Assembly (NCBI RefSeq): GCF_932526225.1
Contig: NC_064036.1
Span: 4,898,519 to 4,962,518, forward strand
Length of the DNA stretch: 64,000 nucleotides
Origin: Nematostella vectensis
Lineage: Eukaryota; Cnidaria; Anthozoa; Actiniaria; Edwardsiidae
Direction: 5' to 3'
The position numbers were made by a program, and so were the translations under genes. A model generated the notes under the pieces. That model was not told the DNA's origin. It did no database searches and worked only from the letters and a program-made list of their open reading frames with translations. Positions 13,201 through 27,025 of this stretch are shown here, one piece after another. Position 1 is the first letter of the stretch, and every line of letters starts with the position of its first letter.

Positions 13201-16200
13201 CCTCGTTTTCGCACCTCGTTACGCTCTCTTCAAGGCCCTGCGTTCCCGGATGAAAAGCATTTAAAATATCCAAAATACAGAAAGATAATATATAACGAGA
13301 TCCAGAACCAGAATACTGGTGCGACGCACCAAACATGGTATTAGACTTAAACAATTTCTTTAGGGCAGACTCGGATATTAGGATTCAGTATAGAGCGCGG
13401 ACGAGAAAAGATCAGTAGCATAATGAACAAGTAAAGCATAAACAACAAGTAGCATGTTTTTTTAAAAATAACTTAATTTCTTGTCATGCTGTTTGTATGA
13501 ACTATATGAGCTGCGCATCAACTAAACTCATTATTGGTGTAAAATAATTATCAACATTCTTGCAACAGGGATTAGCTCAGATACTAAGCGCAACCTGACA
13601 CCAGAGCACATGCATATGAGAGAACGCAAACTGCTTGAGAACCGAATAATCGTCATAATCATCCGCGTATGGAACAGTTCTTTTTTCTGATACCCTTTTT
13701 TCCTTTTGACAGAGGACACTTGCGCGCCATCCGATGAAGCAAAACGCAGTGGGCTTTACGATCTCCTGGAAAAACTGCACTCGTCTTATTATGAGATGTA
13801 CCCAAATAAAATAGCATACAAGAGACCGGTGACAGTGGAAGAGATCAGACGCAAGTACAGAGCTCATGACCCATCGCCTGCGACCAAAAGGCGCACTACA
13901 GACCGAATAAAGGCGCTCCTGAAGGAAGTTGACGAGTTCAAGGTCGACAATACGAAACTAAAACCGCGCGAGGCCAAAGCTTTGGCGCAAGCTCGATTTA
14001 CTGTCAAATATATGTTTGGCAAACCTTATGATATGAATTACTATGCAGGTAAACATCGGTGGGTACACTGTGCAAAACACGCTCCGTTGCTAGTCTCTTC
14101 TTATTCCTCTAAGCGGAGGCCCAAGAAATAGAACCCTAGCCTTACGCTTGTCATTTGAAAACAGTTTTTTTCTCTGTTGTGCTTAGATTTCCAAAAATGA
14201 CTGGCAATTGTTCCGCAAAATATAAGCATCAGAAAAGGCGTGCACCTGCCTAGCCCTGTCCCTCCCCCCACCACCACCAACACCCCTTCCCCTATACGCG
14301 CACAATATTTGCATGATTTTCACAAGCCTTAACACCCAACCAACAACACACTGAACGCAGAGCAATCAGAAAAAAGCGGGAGGCGAATGTTGTGTATTTT
14401 TTTACTCTATTTGTATGCATCCTTCCGACTTTTTTCTGTTGTGTATATACCATTACAATTACTTAATGCGACTGTATTGTGTACCTTAACCAGGCGATTA
14501 CATGCTCGGACCCAACCTCTGGTGCATGATGCAGCCTATTTGCACGGTGGGCGGGGACATTTCAGCGAATCTGCGCTATTTCCGACCAAACTCAACAGCA
14601 GACCTTGAAACCTTGCGCAACAAGCTGATGGAGATCAATAGCACATTCACTCAATATATCACTAACCTGCGCTATGGCGTAAATGCCGGAATGGTGCGCA
14701 CTGTGGAGCAGTGTAAGCGAGGGATTAATGGATTGACGGAGTCGTACCCAAGCATCGCATTCAAGGGCGCACTAGGTAACTACTAAAAAATATTTTTCCG
14801 GCCCTTTTTTATTTTATATTTCGTACAAAAATGATTCCAATAGAAATGTCGTGGTTGTTGTAGTTAACTTAAATGAGAGGCGGATGTTTTGTTGGGGGAT
14901 AATATCGATTTGCGATACTCTGCTCCCCCATTCTCCCAAAGTCCGTAATTTTGATTGCTTTATAGGCCCCCCTTATATAATTACCAGCGGCTACGCCGCT
15001 GGTAATTATATAAGGGGGGCGTTGGTGTGTGTCGAGGGATGACACAATGTCTAAATGTTTAACTCAGGTGTGTACACTGAGAACTTCATGGGGGAATTAC
15101 TCGACTCCAAATTCTTATCATCATTGATGAACAACACAGACGAGGCAAACAAATGGCGCGCCAAGTACGGGAAGACTGCAAGCGAATCGCTAAGAGAGTT
15201 TGCCTTGGAGTATGTGGGGGAACCGATTGACAATCTTTTCAGGTACTGGGAGAAATCACATTATAACGCTCAGTTTAATTGATTCTAATTTTCCAAAAAT
15301 TTGAGCAAACATGATAAGAAATCAGCAAAAATTAACAATAACAACAACAGCAGGGGCATCAGCAACAATTACCAACAGCGGCAACATAAAAATCAAGAAC
15401 ATTATCAGGTAGCAACGACAAAATTAGCAACAGAAAAGGATACCACCATAAGGAACAGCAGAGGTAGCAACAACCAAATAAAACAAAGGCAAGACGAGGG
15501 CAGTAGTAGCAGCAACAATAACAACAAAAAGAACATCAACAAAATAAACTAAAACAGTATCAGCATCTTATCGCGTATCTAAACAACCAACACATCTCCC
15601 TTTAGAATTGCTGTATTTGAACTCTTCCAGGTATCTGAAAGATGAGCACGCCAAATACTGCGTCCCTGATACGGTGTCGAGCGGTCTTGCATCCCTACCC
15701 CTCCCCTACGTGTACGTCAATGGTACCGCAGACAAAAGCCGCCCGACCACCAAAAAACTCCCGACAGGAGAGGCCTTAGATGGAAAAAAAGCGTACGAGA
15801 TGAGTGTTGGGTACTTTACTACAAATGACTTCACGCCGGATCAGATCTATGAGCTGGGCTACAAAATGCTGAACAAGCTCTACCCGCAGGTAATGGCGAG
15901 AACATGGGTCTTGAGGGACTATGTTTACAATATGTTGGTAATGTTAATGTTAATGCGGTTATCAGTTAAGCTTACCTGCAGGTAATGGCGAGAAGGCAGG
16001 TTAATGTTGGTAATATGGTAATGTTGATGCTGATGCCTTTATTACGGTAGATGACGCTGATGATGACATGATTGTAATTATGACTACAATTTGAGTGTTA
16101 AATAATAATGATGATTCGCTGATCATAGTAATAATGATCTTGGTTATGCTGATGTTAAGGGGAAGGAACGTGATTCATCTTCTTCGTAAGTTTGTAAGGA

Positions 16201-19200
16201 AAATGGGCGAGCAAGTTGCAACTTTAGAACAGGCGTCCACAAAGAGTTCACAATCAGATAGAACACCTCGATTTCTATGATATAAAGTTTAACCGCAAGC
16301 AATACAGACTGTTAATTCCCTGCTAGCAGATGCCTCAGCGAAATACAAAGAAAAGTGTCCTCTGCTAACAGGATAACAGACCTACAGACATGCAGTCCAT
16401 TTTCTAGAGAATAAGTCATAGAACTCGACTGCTTGTAATGAGGACCTCCAAGGCATATTGGCTCCTAAACAAACTTTTGGGACACCCTGTAGACCGTTGT
16501 AAACAATAGGGAAAGAGCACTGGCTCACCGAGGTTCTTTAAACAGGTTCTTGCTATTGCTCGTGAAGTTTCTGGTAAAACCAATGACACCGAGGCGAAGA
16601 AATTATTCCAGGCACGACTGAAAGCTCCTGATATGAGCTACAATCAACAACCATTCCCAGCCAACGAATCAGACGAGGACGCGCACAGACTTTGCAGGAG
16701 TGATGGCGCCGCAATGATCTTCTGTCCAACTCGATGGCGTGAGATCCAAAAGTGGTTTGTCAAAGCTTTAGAGGTGAGTTCTGGTTAATACATAAAAAAG
16801 AAGAGGTTAAGTATTTTGTAAGCGCGAATAATCATTGCTAGAAAATTTAAAGAGCTTGAATGTGACTGACTTGACTCGTCAGAGTACAATACGCATATCA
16901 TTTTTAAGCAGTTTAAAGTAGAAGCATGTGTGAGACTTTTATCGATTAGTCACTAGAGATGTTACCACGGTAAAGCGTCTCAAGCGGTTCTTTTACGCAC
17001 TCAATACAGTTTGATGAAGAGCGAGGAGAAACGGAAATTTCGGCATAACACGGAGACAAGGAATTCTCAGTGTAGAGAGCCATGTGTAGAGATGAAGATC
17101 GAACCCGCAGGGCCGTAGCAGGGGGTGGGGCACTGTGGTGGCTGCTCCACCATTGTCTCCTTAATGTTTCTCTATTGTGCCCCCAATAATCCGAGGCCTG
17201 CCCGCAAAAGCAAAGTCGAAGCCTAGTGCCTATTACTTCTTTCATTTTTCGTTACAGGCTATCAGCCTGCTCGACCCTCGAACAGTTAACATGTTTTATT
17301 TCACCGGGCCAAAGATCACCACACCAAACTGTCCGATCAAAGTTGGGGCCGACTACAACCCTTCGGCCTCTGCAAACTACGAATCTTCGGGAGCAAGTTG
17401 TTTGCAAAGCTGTCGATACAACATACCATTCTTTAGTGAGAACTACGGACCTGTTTACGAGGAGATGAGCACTTGCGCACATGAGGCTAGGCCTGGACAC
17501 CACACACAGGTATCCCAATAATGCTTTCAGTAAAAGTAAATTTTTTAAAGATTCTATGCAGTGTCTCAAAATCCAAATGTCCAAAAAACAAATTATAGAG
17601 CCGGCTAGAGTCAACTTTATGTAAAACGACATCACAAACGATGTTTTTTTTTTCTCTTTTAAGGTTCAGGGATTGGAGGAGCATTTCCGTGACAAATGTG
17701 GTGGTGTTATAAGCTGGGTAGATAATATTAATTACTATGTTGCGTTCACTGAGGGCTGGGGACTCTACGCAGAAAACCCTCTGGTAGGAGAAGACACGAA
17801 CGTCTATGATGGAATACCGCTGGAAAAGTATGGCATGCTCAAGTGGCAGGTAACGTATTCGAGACTATGTTTTACTTGCATGTCTTGGTTGCTGTAAGGG
17901 TAAAAGGGTTTATATGATGGCAAGAGACCATGATGTAAGCGAACGAATCCCCCGTATTAGGGTATGTTCCATGACGTCCGTGAAATCTATGTTTAGAACA
18001 AGCAGTTATTTTTAGATACGCCTCTGATTGGTTAGCGCTCACATGTCCTAGCAACATGAGTCAAACGCGCGATCACATCTTGAGCGATGTGAACCGGCAA
18101 AGGATGTTATGGAAATCTTTTTGACCGAAAACCATCCTTTTTTACAAACGCTGTGAAAATGATTTTCCATAGAGTACGCTGGATCCAATCAACCGTTTCT
18201 CGGACATTGAAATGCATAGAGTTCGTGATTTTAGGCTCGGGTAAAAGTAAAAGTTTTCACGGCAGATTCGCAAATTATAAGCTTAAGTAAAACAACAATC
18301 AATCATAAATCTGTGTTTACAACACACAATTCTCTTCCAATTCCCTTTTAATGAAAAAGATACATCCAGAACTTAATACCATTATATTCACACCGATATT
18401 GTGGTCATTAAGACAGATATTTCACAAATAAAAGATTTCAAGTCTCCATAATGAAGTAAATCTTACTCCGGTGACAAGGGTTTCTTCAGTGACATGATTT
18501 CTGAACATTTGCGTGAAGAATTGAAGTTCATTGATCTAAAAATATTGTAAATCAAAGAAAAATAAAGGCCTTCTTGTATTTAAATACATATAATAGACTG
18601 AGAATGCCTAAATTTTCCATCTCACCGTAGGAGTCAGCCTGATGCATCTTGAATGAACTCCAAATTCGCCGTCTCCCCGACGTCTTCCAGTTCAATTATT
18701 TAGATAACATTTAGATAACTTAACATTAGATAACTTAACAAATACCAGCACACCAAACTACAAGTAGCATTGTAATCATGAGCTATGAGAAGCAGTTAAA
18801 AGGATAAAAACAGGTAGCGAACGAAGTCAAGAAGTGCAGAGGCAAAAAAATTGTGAAAAACTATAGCTCGCGAGGTGCCCATAACCAAAAATGGCGCGAT
18901 GAACTATATATGGATGCTATGATTGACAAGCTCGCGCAATCTAAAAACTAGCTTTCATGGACGGCATCATGGGCCACGGGGATTCGTTCTCTTATATCAT
19001 GGTCTCTTGATGATGGATAAACCCAAGACTATGTTTTACTTGCATGTCTTGGTTGCTGTGAGGGTAAAAGGGTTTATAATGATGGATGAACCTAAAGACG
19101 ATGTTTTACTTGCCTGTCTTGGTTGCTGTGAGGGTAAAAGGGTTTATATGATGGATGAACCCAAGACGATGTTTTACTTGCATGCCATGGTTGCTGTAAG

Positions 19201-20583
19201 GGTAAAAGGGTTTATAATGATGGATGAACCTAAAGACGATGTTTTACTTGCATGTCTTGGTTGCTGTGAGGGTAAAAGGGTTTATATGATGGATGAACCC
19301 AAGACGATGTTTTACTTGCATGCCTATACTTATTTCAAATAATGTTGCACTCATATAATCCAATGTTCCATCCAATGTTGCATCCAATGTTGCGTCCATA
19401 TGATCCGCGATGCTAAAAAGGATATAGATAGGCGTAAACAGGGCCGTAGAAGGGGTGGGGCATGTGCCCCCCAATTAAAAGGAAATGACCAGGAGGGGCG
19501 TGGCTGTGCCCCACCCAAAATCGTTTTTTCGGTATTGTGCCCCTCCCCCCAAAAAAAAAAATCGAGGCCTGCTACGGCTATTGTAAATAAAAGCAAGTAT
19601 GGTTTGTGAGTCTGTAGGATTAATACTACAGGATAAATAGGATTAATATGCCTGTAAACATCAACAAAGACTGTATTGAGAGGCGCGTAGCCATGGTTAC
19701 TGAGTTAGAGGACGAGCACCTATTAATATTATATGCGAAAAGTATGTAAGATTTGAGTTTTTTTTAGTATTGACGGACGCACATCTCATTTCAATATTTC
19801 GCGAACTGCCTTACCGTTTTCTAGCTTCCCTCTATCAATCAATTACATTTGGTGTTTTTTGATTAGGCAACGCCTTGGCAGTGGTGGCGTGATTGGATAA
19901 CATTTCAATTGTGGTCGATGAGAAGGCTTCTAAATTCCCTGCTAGCAGAGGCCTCTTTTCTCGGTATTTCCCCAGCGAAATACAGAGAAAAGAGGCCTCT
20001 GCTAGCAGGGAAGCTTCTAAACGGCTTCTAAAGGATTTTAAACGACGGAAGCCAAAAAGCTGAAATCGTCAACGGAAAACCTTAGCAACAGTTTATAATT
20101 CTCTCCTTTTTTCAGATATGGCGCGCCCTGCGTCTTATCGTCGACTCGGGCCTTCATTACAAAAATCTGACTCGGGCCGATGCTCTAAAGCTATTTGCGG
20201 ATTTCGCGTGGGACACCAGTGCCCTTGCTGAACTTGAGGTGACACGCTACCAGTCAGCGTTTGGCCAAGCAACATCCTACATGATTGGCCAACAGCAAAT
20301 CGTTCAACTTCGCCAGTATGCAGAGAAAGAGCTGGGGAAGGACTTCAGCCTCAAGGAATTTCACTACCAACTTTTGTCGCAGGGTTCCTCACCACTAAGT
20401 CACCTCAAGAACAGTATTGAACGATATGTGAGCTGTGCTAAGGACAAGACCATTAGCGGATGCAGCGATGTTTTGGATCCGCCTAAAAGAAGGACGAGAC
20501 CAACGGAAGACAAGGGAGTTCTGGGCGATTATATATACAGGAACAATCCACTAAGGCTACCCATGCTTAAACACTACGTATAA
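10201..20583 (+). CDS. Membrane-anchored DUF885 (PF05960) metallopeptidase-like protein
   Basis: Exons: 10201-10316, 12657-12823, 13713-14048, 14494-14775, 15068-15242, 15631-15889, 16546-16773, 17258-17509, 17664-17849 and 20116-20583 (TAA). Phases agree at every junction, giving roughly 825 residues. The start is ATG at 10201 (MAESQEPGSP). Exon 2 holds one membrane segment (QMILLAVAVVLFVIGFILLI) after a short cytosolic tail, so a type II orientation is likely, with the catalytic part outside the cell or in a lumen. The rest matches the DUF885 family, common in bacteria and present in some animals. The hallmark HEARPGHH lies at the end of exon 8, and YVAFTEGWGLYAE follows in exon 9; these are the presumed metal-binding and active-site motifs. 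Substrate unknown; peptidase activity is inferred from the family. Confidence 0.8.
11300..11455. repeat. Short tandem array, about 35-bp unit, four copies
   Basis: Units contain GAGGCTCTCGCTGGCCACTA followed by AATAG and a variable GAGACGTT-type linker. The array lies in the first intron of the DUF885 gene. Confidence 0.85.
14966..15020. repeat. Perfect 25-bp-arm hairpin
   Basis: Arms of 25 bp beginning GCCCCCCTTATATAATTACC and ending in its exact complement, with a 5-base loop (CTACG). It lies in an intron of the DUF885 gene, 48 bp before the next exon, and may be a foldback transposon. Confidence 0.9.
15305..15545. repeat. AAC-rich low-complexity intron tract
   Basis: Degenerate runs of AACAAC, AGCAAC and AATAAC units. 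The reading frame across it would be Asn/Gln/Lys-rich, but it lies between two well-phased exons and is intronic. Confidence 0.7.
19011..19322. repeat. Minisatellite, about 62-bp unit, five copies
   Basis: Head-to-tail units carry GATGTTTTACTTGCATGTCT, GGTTGCTGTGAGGGTAAAAG and GGTTTATA. A single diverged unit sits at 17862-17925, immediately after the exon ending at 17849, suggesting the array seeded from there. Several units remain open in one frame, a product of the unit length. Confidence 0.85.
19926..20019. repeat. Foldback hairpin just before the last DUF885 exon
   Basis: Arms with CCCTGCTAGCAGAGGCCTCT and its complement surround a short loop; a related partial copy occurs at about 16318-16372. 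The hairpin lies about 100 bp upstream of the acceptor at 20115. Confidence 0.85.
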
Positions 20584-22363
20584 GCATTATGTTAGAAGTT
20601 AGAGAAAGACTGGATAGAAGACTAGGCTGTTAGTAACCAAGGAGGCCTGGTTACGTAAGCTCTTTAATTCATAAACCAATTAACGTCCTACAATCCCCGA
20701 CAGTAATGTTGACCCAATTTTGCAAAACGGTTTTTCGGCGAATCGGTGCATACCGGTTAACATCTTGTCGGCCTCTTAACATCTTGTCGGCCATCCTCCC
20801 CCCCCCCCCCCCCCCCCTTCGAGTCAATGCTGCGCTGACTCTGGGCTGGACCTTAGCTATCGCATGCTAATGATAGGCTCTCAACATTAAAAAAAGGGGA
20901 AGGAGGGGGTGGGAGCATTTATTTGTGTGGCACACGTGATTGCCAGACATTGCCAGAGTTTTTTGAAGGTGTAGCTTTATCGGTTGATGGGTCAACTACT
21001 TTTGGCGCGATTGTAGCTTATTTTTGTATCCGCCCCCCCCCCCCTCCCCCAACCGCACACTACCCACAAACCGCCCGTTAATTAATTGGTCGAAAATTCA
21101 TGGTTAAGATGAACTAAAATTTACTCCTGTGAGTTTGTTGGCGTTGCGCGGAGCAGGAGCTACATGTAACCCTAATACCTAACAGATGGAACCCTAATAG
21201 ATTTTATTATTTTGTTAGATAGTTGACAAACATAAATAAATGCTTTATATATTAACATATTGACAATGCAATTAGACTAGCTAGGAAATCGGTGACTTTT
21301 CCTAGACGTCTTTTAGCGGCAGAAGAAATAAAAGAAAGTGCTAGGTCGTCGCGCACTTGGAGAGGGACTCCCAAAAAGTCACACAATGAAGGCAACTCAA
21401 TGACCATGCCATTGGAATTTTCGCTCTGCGCGTTTAAAAGAGAAGTTATGGTACCAGCATATACTGAAAAAGTATTTCCTTTTTCTGAAACACCCTGATT
21501 GGTGTACCTGTTAACGATAACCTACTTAGGTATTTGTGTATTGACTAAAGCCAAAAATCACCCCCACCCCCTTTGTCTTTGTTATTATAAGTGTGGTTGG
21601 TGATTGGTAATGCATTTCAGGCCCGTATCCGTTTCTTGTAGCCAAATCCGATAATAAACGTCCCGTGGTGATACAAGTGGCGGAAAAAAAAATCATTTTT
21701 GTTAATCCTCGGGCAGGGAGAGCTACCTAAGCTTCAGGATAACTGTGGTATAAGAAATTTGAGCTCGTCCAGTCCCAAACGTAGAACGCCTGGTGAAGAT
21801 TTGCTGATCACTTCCTTGCGAAGAGTGGAAAGCAGGTAAGCTTATCAATTTGCTATGCATTTGTGTATACTTTAGATCAAAACATTTGGTTTAGAAAATT
21901 TAACTTGAAGAATTAACTTGACATGGCATCAAAAGTAGGGAATGATAATTATTTGTCGATTTTTCAGACGAGTAGGAGGTTTCTTCAAATCTCGTGTGCC
22001 ATTTCTAATGTTAGCCCCCTAACATGAATAGGTGATACAATAAATACATTGAGAAGCTTCTTACATAGATCAATGAGCAAAGCACTGAAGAAAACAAGCT
22101 TAAGTAAACATAGCTCAGGGCGAACTCATAGTCTTTGCGACTGCTAAGAATTTTTGTATTATTTTCTTGCTTTATGGGATTAAAAGTCTGTTGTTGCAAT
22201 CATCCACCTCAAACAAACAGTTTTATCTTTGGTTTTGTCATACCAGAAAAAGATATGCCTCAAGATATTATATTATTTTACTATGTGATATACTTCTATG
22301 AATTTTCTATCTACAGCATTACACTCATCAATAACATTATCAATAACACAATCTTCTCTAGTT
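20584..22363. other. Intergenic stretch, no gene seen
   Basis: Downstream of the DUF885 stop and upstream of the transporter start. It holds two long C tracts (near 20798 and 21030) and AT-rich sequence. A frame at 21292-21498 shows no recognisable features. Confidence 0.5.
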
Positions 22364-24504
22364 ATGGCATCCCTAAGACCTTCTGAGAATGCATCCAACA
22401 ACAAACACAACCAGGTGCCATTGGTCAATGACGAAGAACTTGACTTGAATGAGATCCCAGAGCCTACATTACACTTCAGTGTGCATAACCAAAATATCAT
22501 ACGGTTTATCAAAGACAGACAACGCTTACCAAAATCAGACAATGACCTGAATAGTGATGCATTTCAAGATATAGATATCAATGATGTCTCAAGAGACCCA
22601 TTGCATGAGCAGCCAAGCTTCATCAACAACTCGCCTCTCCTAGTATACCTACGTGTTCTAAAAACATTATGTTTAGGCTTTGCCTTTTTTGGGCTGGTAA
22701 GTTCGAATTTTTCAGCATTCCAGGAATCAGTGTAAAGAAAAGTATATTCTTTATTTTCAAACTTTGAAATTTTATTTAAAAATTCTTTTTGTGCACATCT
22801 TATCTGTAATATAATATTTGTTTTCATGTTTTAGGGAATAACCAGTGCATTGTTTGGGCCTTCTTTGTTTGATCTGGCTTACAAGACAAGATCACAAATT
22901 CATGACATGTCTTTTGTCTTCACTGCGAGGTCTGTTGGGTACTTGATTGGCAGTGTTGCTGGTGGTTGGCTCTATGACAAACTTGATGGTTATCTAGTCA
23001 TAGGCCTTGTGTCTCTGCTTGGTGCATTGTTTAGCATTGTAATGCCTCTTGTTGGTAACATCTATGGCCTTATCTTTGTTGCATGTCTGGCATCCATTGG
23101 TAATGGCGCCCTGGACACAGGTATGTGATGACAACCATCATTGATGATAAAAATCAGTTATTGATAATTTGCAATAAGTATTTTAAAGATTGTGTACTTG
23201 TTTTTCAACTTGTTGCTGAATAGTATTGCATGCCACTCAGAAAAGTTTTATAAAAAAGCTGATAGAAAGTACTGTAGTATATGTGTGTGGCCAGAGTGGG
23301 GGGTTCATTAAAATCACCCCACTTGACCATGAGCCCCCCTCCCTGATAAAAGATTCTGGCTGTTTTTAGTAGACACTTCCAGTACTAACCTCCACTCCTC
23401 AACACAGCTTATCATTTCTTTTCACATTGTTCTCCAGACGGTAATGCCCTAATGCTGCTGTTATGGCCTGGCCATGGACCATACATGCAGCTGCTCCACT
23501 TCACCTTTGCTGTTGGATCCTTTTTCTCACCACTTTTGGTAAAACCCTTCCTTCTTCCCGATTCCATCACCAACCCCGACATCTACAGCCCAACAGACAA
23601 CACATCGGGCAGCCTTAATGTTACAGGCAATAGTGTCACTGAGCATAGCATTGGTGCTATCCCATTGACTTGGGCATATATAATTGGCTCATTTCCACAG
23701 CTTGCTGCAGGAGTTGTCTTCTTGTGTTTTGCATTCTTCAAGTCTTGCAAGGAAGAGTATGTCAAGAAGGAGAAGAGAATTGTGGCGTCCAGTGGTCAGA
23801 GTGGAGCTGTGTACAAAGCTGTTATTCTGACCATGTTCTTCTTCCTCTTTCTTCTGTATGTTGGCATGGAAACAGGGTATGGGGGTTTTATCTTCACTTT
23901 TGCTGTCAAGGCAAAACCATCAATGACCAAATCAAGTGCAGCCAACCTTAACTCTGGATACTGGGGGAGTTTTGCATTCGCCAGATTACTATCGGTACCC
24001 CTAGCCAAGTATGTCAAACCTGGCCACATGATTATTGGTGACTTTATTGGGACTACCATTGCAGCTGGTATTCTGGTATCTATGTCCAGTCAGGGTTGTG
24101 ATGCTGCTTCAATACCACGTCTATGGGCAGGTACCATCATCCTTGGCATGTCTGCCGCTTCAGTGTTTCCAGCTGCCCTCAGCTGGGCTGAGCTCTTCCT
24201 GGACGTGTCTGGAAAGACTGCTTCCGTGTTCCTGGTCGGTGCTTGTGTTGGTGATATGGCGGTACCACTGTTTGTTGGCAACACGATAACAAGTATTGGG
24301 CCGTGTACTCTTCCATTTTCGGTGCTTGTTCTTTGCTGTTTTTGTGTTCTTATTTTTGCCTTGATATCATTGTTTGCCTGGTATCACAGATCCGTTGGGG
24401 TCACCTCAGGACTTGGATTTCATAGCAGGAATAAAACAGAGTTGCTGGAACCTTCGGGACCACAGCGGCGTGAAAACGATATGTTAGATCTTATTGAAAA
24501 CTAG
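22364..24504 (+). CDS. Major facilitator superfamily transporter, MFSD4-like
   Basis: Three coding exons (22364-22696, 22835-23120, 23438-24504) joined in phase give about 560 residues. The start is the ATG at 22364 (MASLRPSEN); an in-frame ATG at 22298 lies before a plausible AG acceptor and is less likely. After a long polar N-terminal tail come about twelve hydrophobic segments. ITSALFGPSLFDLAYKTRSQ, DTDGNALMLLLWPG and the pattern LQ..HFTFAVGSFFSPLL-type follow MFSD4A/B (NaGLT1-like) proteins, which move sugars or other small solutes across the plasma membrane. SNVT-type acceptor sequences lie in the loop after segment 6. MFS membership is firm; MFSD4 is the best guess and the substrate is unknown. 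Confidence 0.8.
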
Positions 24505-27025
24505 GAAAATAATTCAAAGACTTTTTTAATGTATAGTCGCGGGTTATAATGATATGTAGTCATTCCAAGATACGCAGCCATGATTAAAGAACGAAGGCCA
24601 AAGATGGAAGGTTGGACTGCAAGATACTCTGTTAAAAAAGTTCTTATCTTCGTATTTCATGAATGATCGACCCTGAACAAAGACATAGCCTCAACAGTAA
24701 AACAAGGCTAGTTTGACGGTACTAAGTCCACTGTAATATGTACCGCTTAGTTCTTGCCACACAGACATGACAGCAGATTTTGACTTTTAACTATTTTTGC
24801 AATAGGCTATAGTCGTTTGTCTCAATAATGATTACTTTAATTGTAAATGAACCTACGTGCTTCAATTTTTCGAGTCATCATTTTTGGGAGATATCAAAAG
24901 GTAGTTTAATACTGTTGTCGACAAACCTAAAACCTTTACTGTCAAAGAGGCCTCTCTTGGTTTCCCATGCACTTCTAAGTAGATGAGCTTTTTTAAAATC
25001 TTGAAAAAATCGAGTTTTCAACGTTATCGACATTCTCCACTTTATGCAAAAAAAAGCACCAAAATTGGCGATTATTAGTAAAAACAAAGTTTGTGTTTTT
25101 TAGATATTTTCTTAGAATTCCCGGACAGATGTGTAGACATTGAGTCAAGATTTTGACTAGATTATTTAAAAAATAGACTTTTCGTTGAAATCTCTAGCTA
25201 CCTATTTCGAGGTCCTGGTGCACGATTTCGTACTGGGAACATCGATATCCTTTTTGCACCCCTTCTAAGGATTACAAATATCTATATTGTCCGAGTGAGT
25301 GCACGGGGAGCCTCCTTCCGACTAGACTATTTAGCTGTTTAGGCCGAAACGCAACAGTGCGAAGAGTGGGGGAAAAACGCGCGAAAAGTGCGACAATGCG
25401 CGAAAGTTTCCCCTCTGAATCAAAATTAATTTTCATTTTGTTGAAAGCAAAGAAAATAAAAATACAAAGAAAGGGATACCTAACTATCAGTACATTAACT
25501 CTATCTGCAAATGAATTAAAGAAATTAAATGCTTTAGAAATGTTGCTGCCTGTTTCTGTCGATAACAAGTGACGTCACCTAAGAGACGGCCATCTTGTCT
25601 TTTTCATGTGATAAGAGAGTACAAATTAAAACTTTTTTACTTAAAAGTTTTGTGTAAAATTTTTCTTTGTTCTCATTTTTTTCGCGTTGAACCCATTGTT
25701 TGCTTTCGTAACTCCTTTTCTGTTGTCGTCGCCAAGCTACGTTCATGTAGTGCCTTAATAAATGACTAAAGACGAGTAAAAAAAGCTTTCACCGTGTATC
25801 GTTTATAGAAAGTCTTTATTATTTTATTTTGAAAGGATTTCTTTGTAAGTATCCATTGTTATTTCGAGAGCGTTATTGTTCCTTGTATCAGACAATCTTT
25901 AACCACTAGAACACGAAATGCTACATCGTACTAATCAAGAAGTCGTTCTTTTATCACGTCAAATGTATGATGGAAGAAATTACGCGGCTTTCTATTCTGG
26001 GAAATGTGAATGTAACGACGTTCCTGATGTTGGATATTGAAAAGCGTCATCTCATAAAACAGCGTGAGCACGGTTTATCTTTCGGAGATCAAGAAAATAA
26101 AATATTCATTACTACTCCATAACATATCTTTAGATATTTTATTCACCAAGATTTGTAAAATCGGCGCCCATTTTATTACCTGGTGCTCTGTATAGTGGTT
26201 AGATGCATCTACTTTTGTGGTAAATTGTCGTCTCTACGGAGAATAATTTTACCTAGTTTAAAAGTATGTTAACTTTAATAACATTCCGTCCCCTTTTTAG
26301 CAGCAATAAAACAATACCTCGTTAATTTCGTACTATATTCTATCCATAACAGCAGTTCATCTTTCCCAACCATCATTTACCGAAAAGTCATTGAAAAAAA
26401 TAGAACCTGAGGCTAACTTCTTTTACTAATCCAGTGTCTTGGTCAATTTTTGGTTTTAGAGTTTTCTAACTAATCTAACCGTAATTCTCCGCTATCTCAG
26501 CCATGTAAATATAAATAAGTCACTCGGTCAAATCAGATAAGACTTAATTGGCTGCAAATCACTTTTTCATTGCATTCATTATTTTTTAACGCTTTGTTCT
26601 ATGTATTTGGTGTGCTAAGAGTTTTTCAGTCCATCAACCAACAGAGCAACCAGTGCGTGCGTCACAGCTCCTCAAAAGGTTAGTCGCTTCCGACATTAAT
26701 CCTTTTTATGTGTTTTGAACGATTTCTTTATGATTCAAGTAAAGTTATCTATCGCTTTTTGTCATTTAGATTGGTGGACAGAGATTTATGAGTATTTCGT
26801 GCACGACTGACTGGTTTTAGAATCACTTGTTTTGTCCATACTCAGCTCAAATTAACTTTGTCGACGGAGCATTGTCGCAAAAATCTTAAAGATGTAGGGT
26901 GGGGAGGGGTGCTACGTTAAAGGTCGCAACAAATTGAAATATTGTGGCAAAATACACCCCATGAACACTCCATGAAAATCTTAAAATTGCGCAATTATAA
27001 AAGAAAGTCTTTTTTTCTATTGCAG
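24505..27025. other. Intergenic stretch, no gene seen
   Basis: AT-rich sequence between the transporter stop and the signal-peptide exon of the receptor gene. No exon, RNA gene or clear repeat could be supported. Confidence 0.5.

Noticed and set aside
13560-13640. GATTAGCTCAG word resembling a tRNA A/B-box
   Set aside because: No matching B box, acceptor stem or anticodon arm could be folded around it.
15301-15552. Asn/Gln-rich open frame resembling a prion-like protein
   Set aside because: Lies between two well-phased DUF885 exons; it is an AAC-rich intron tract.
18923-19342. 139-codon + strand frame with repeated MMDEPK-type units
   Set aside because: Entirely explained by the 62-bp minisatellite in an intron of the DUF885 gene; neighbouring exons are in phase without it.
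25272-25769. Overlapping short frames on both strands in the gap after the transporter gene
   Set aside because: No splice-site support, no domain words, AT-rich composition.
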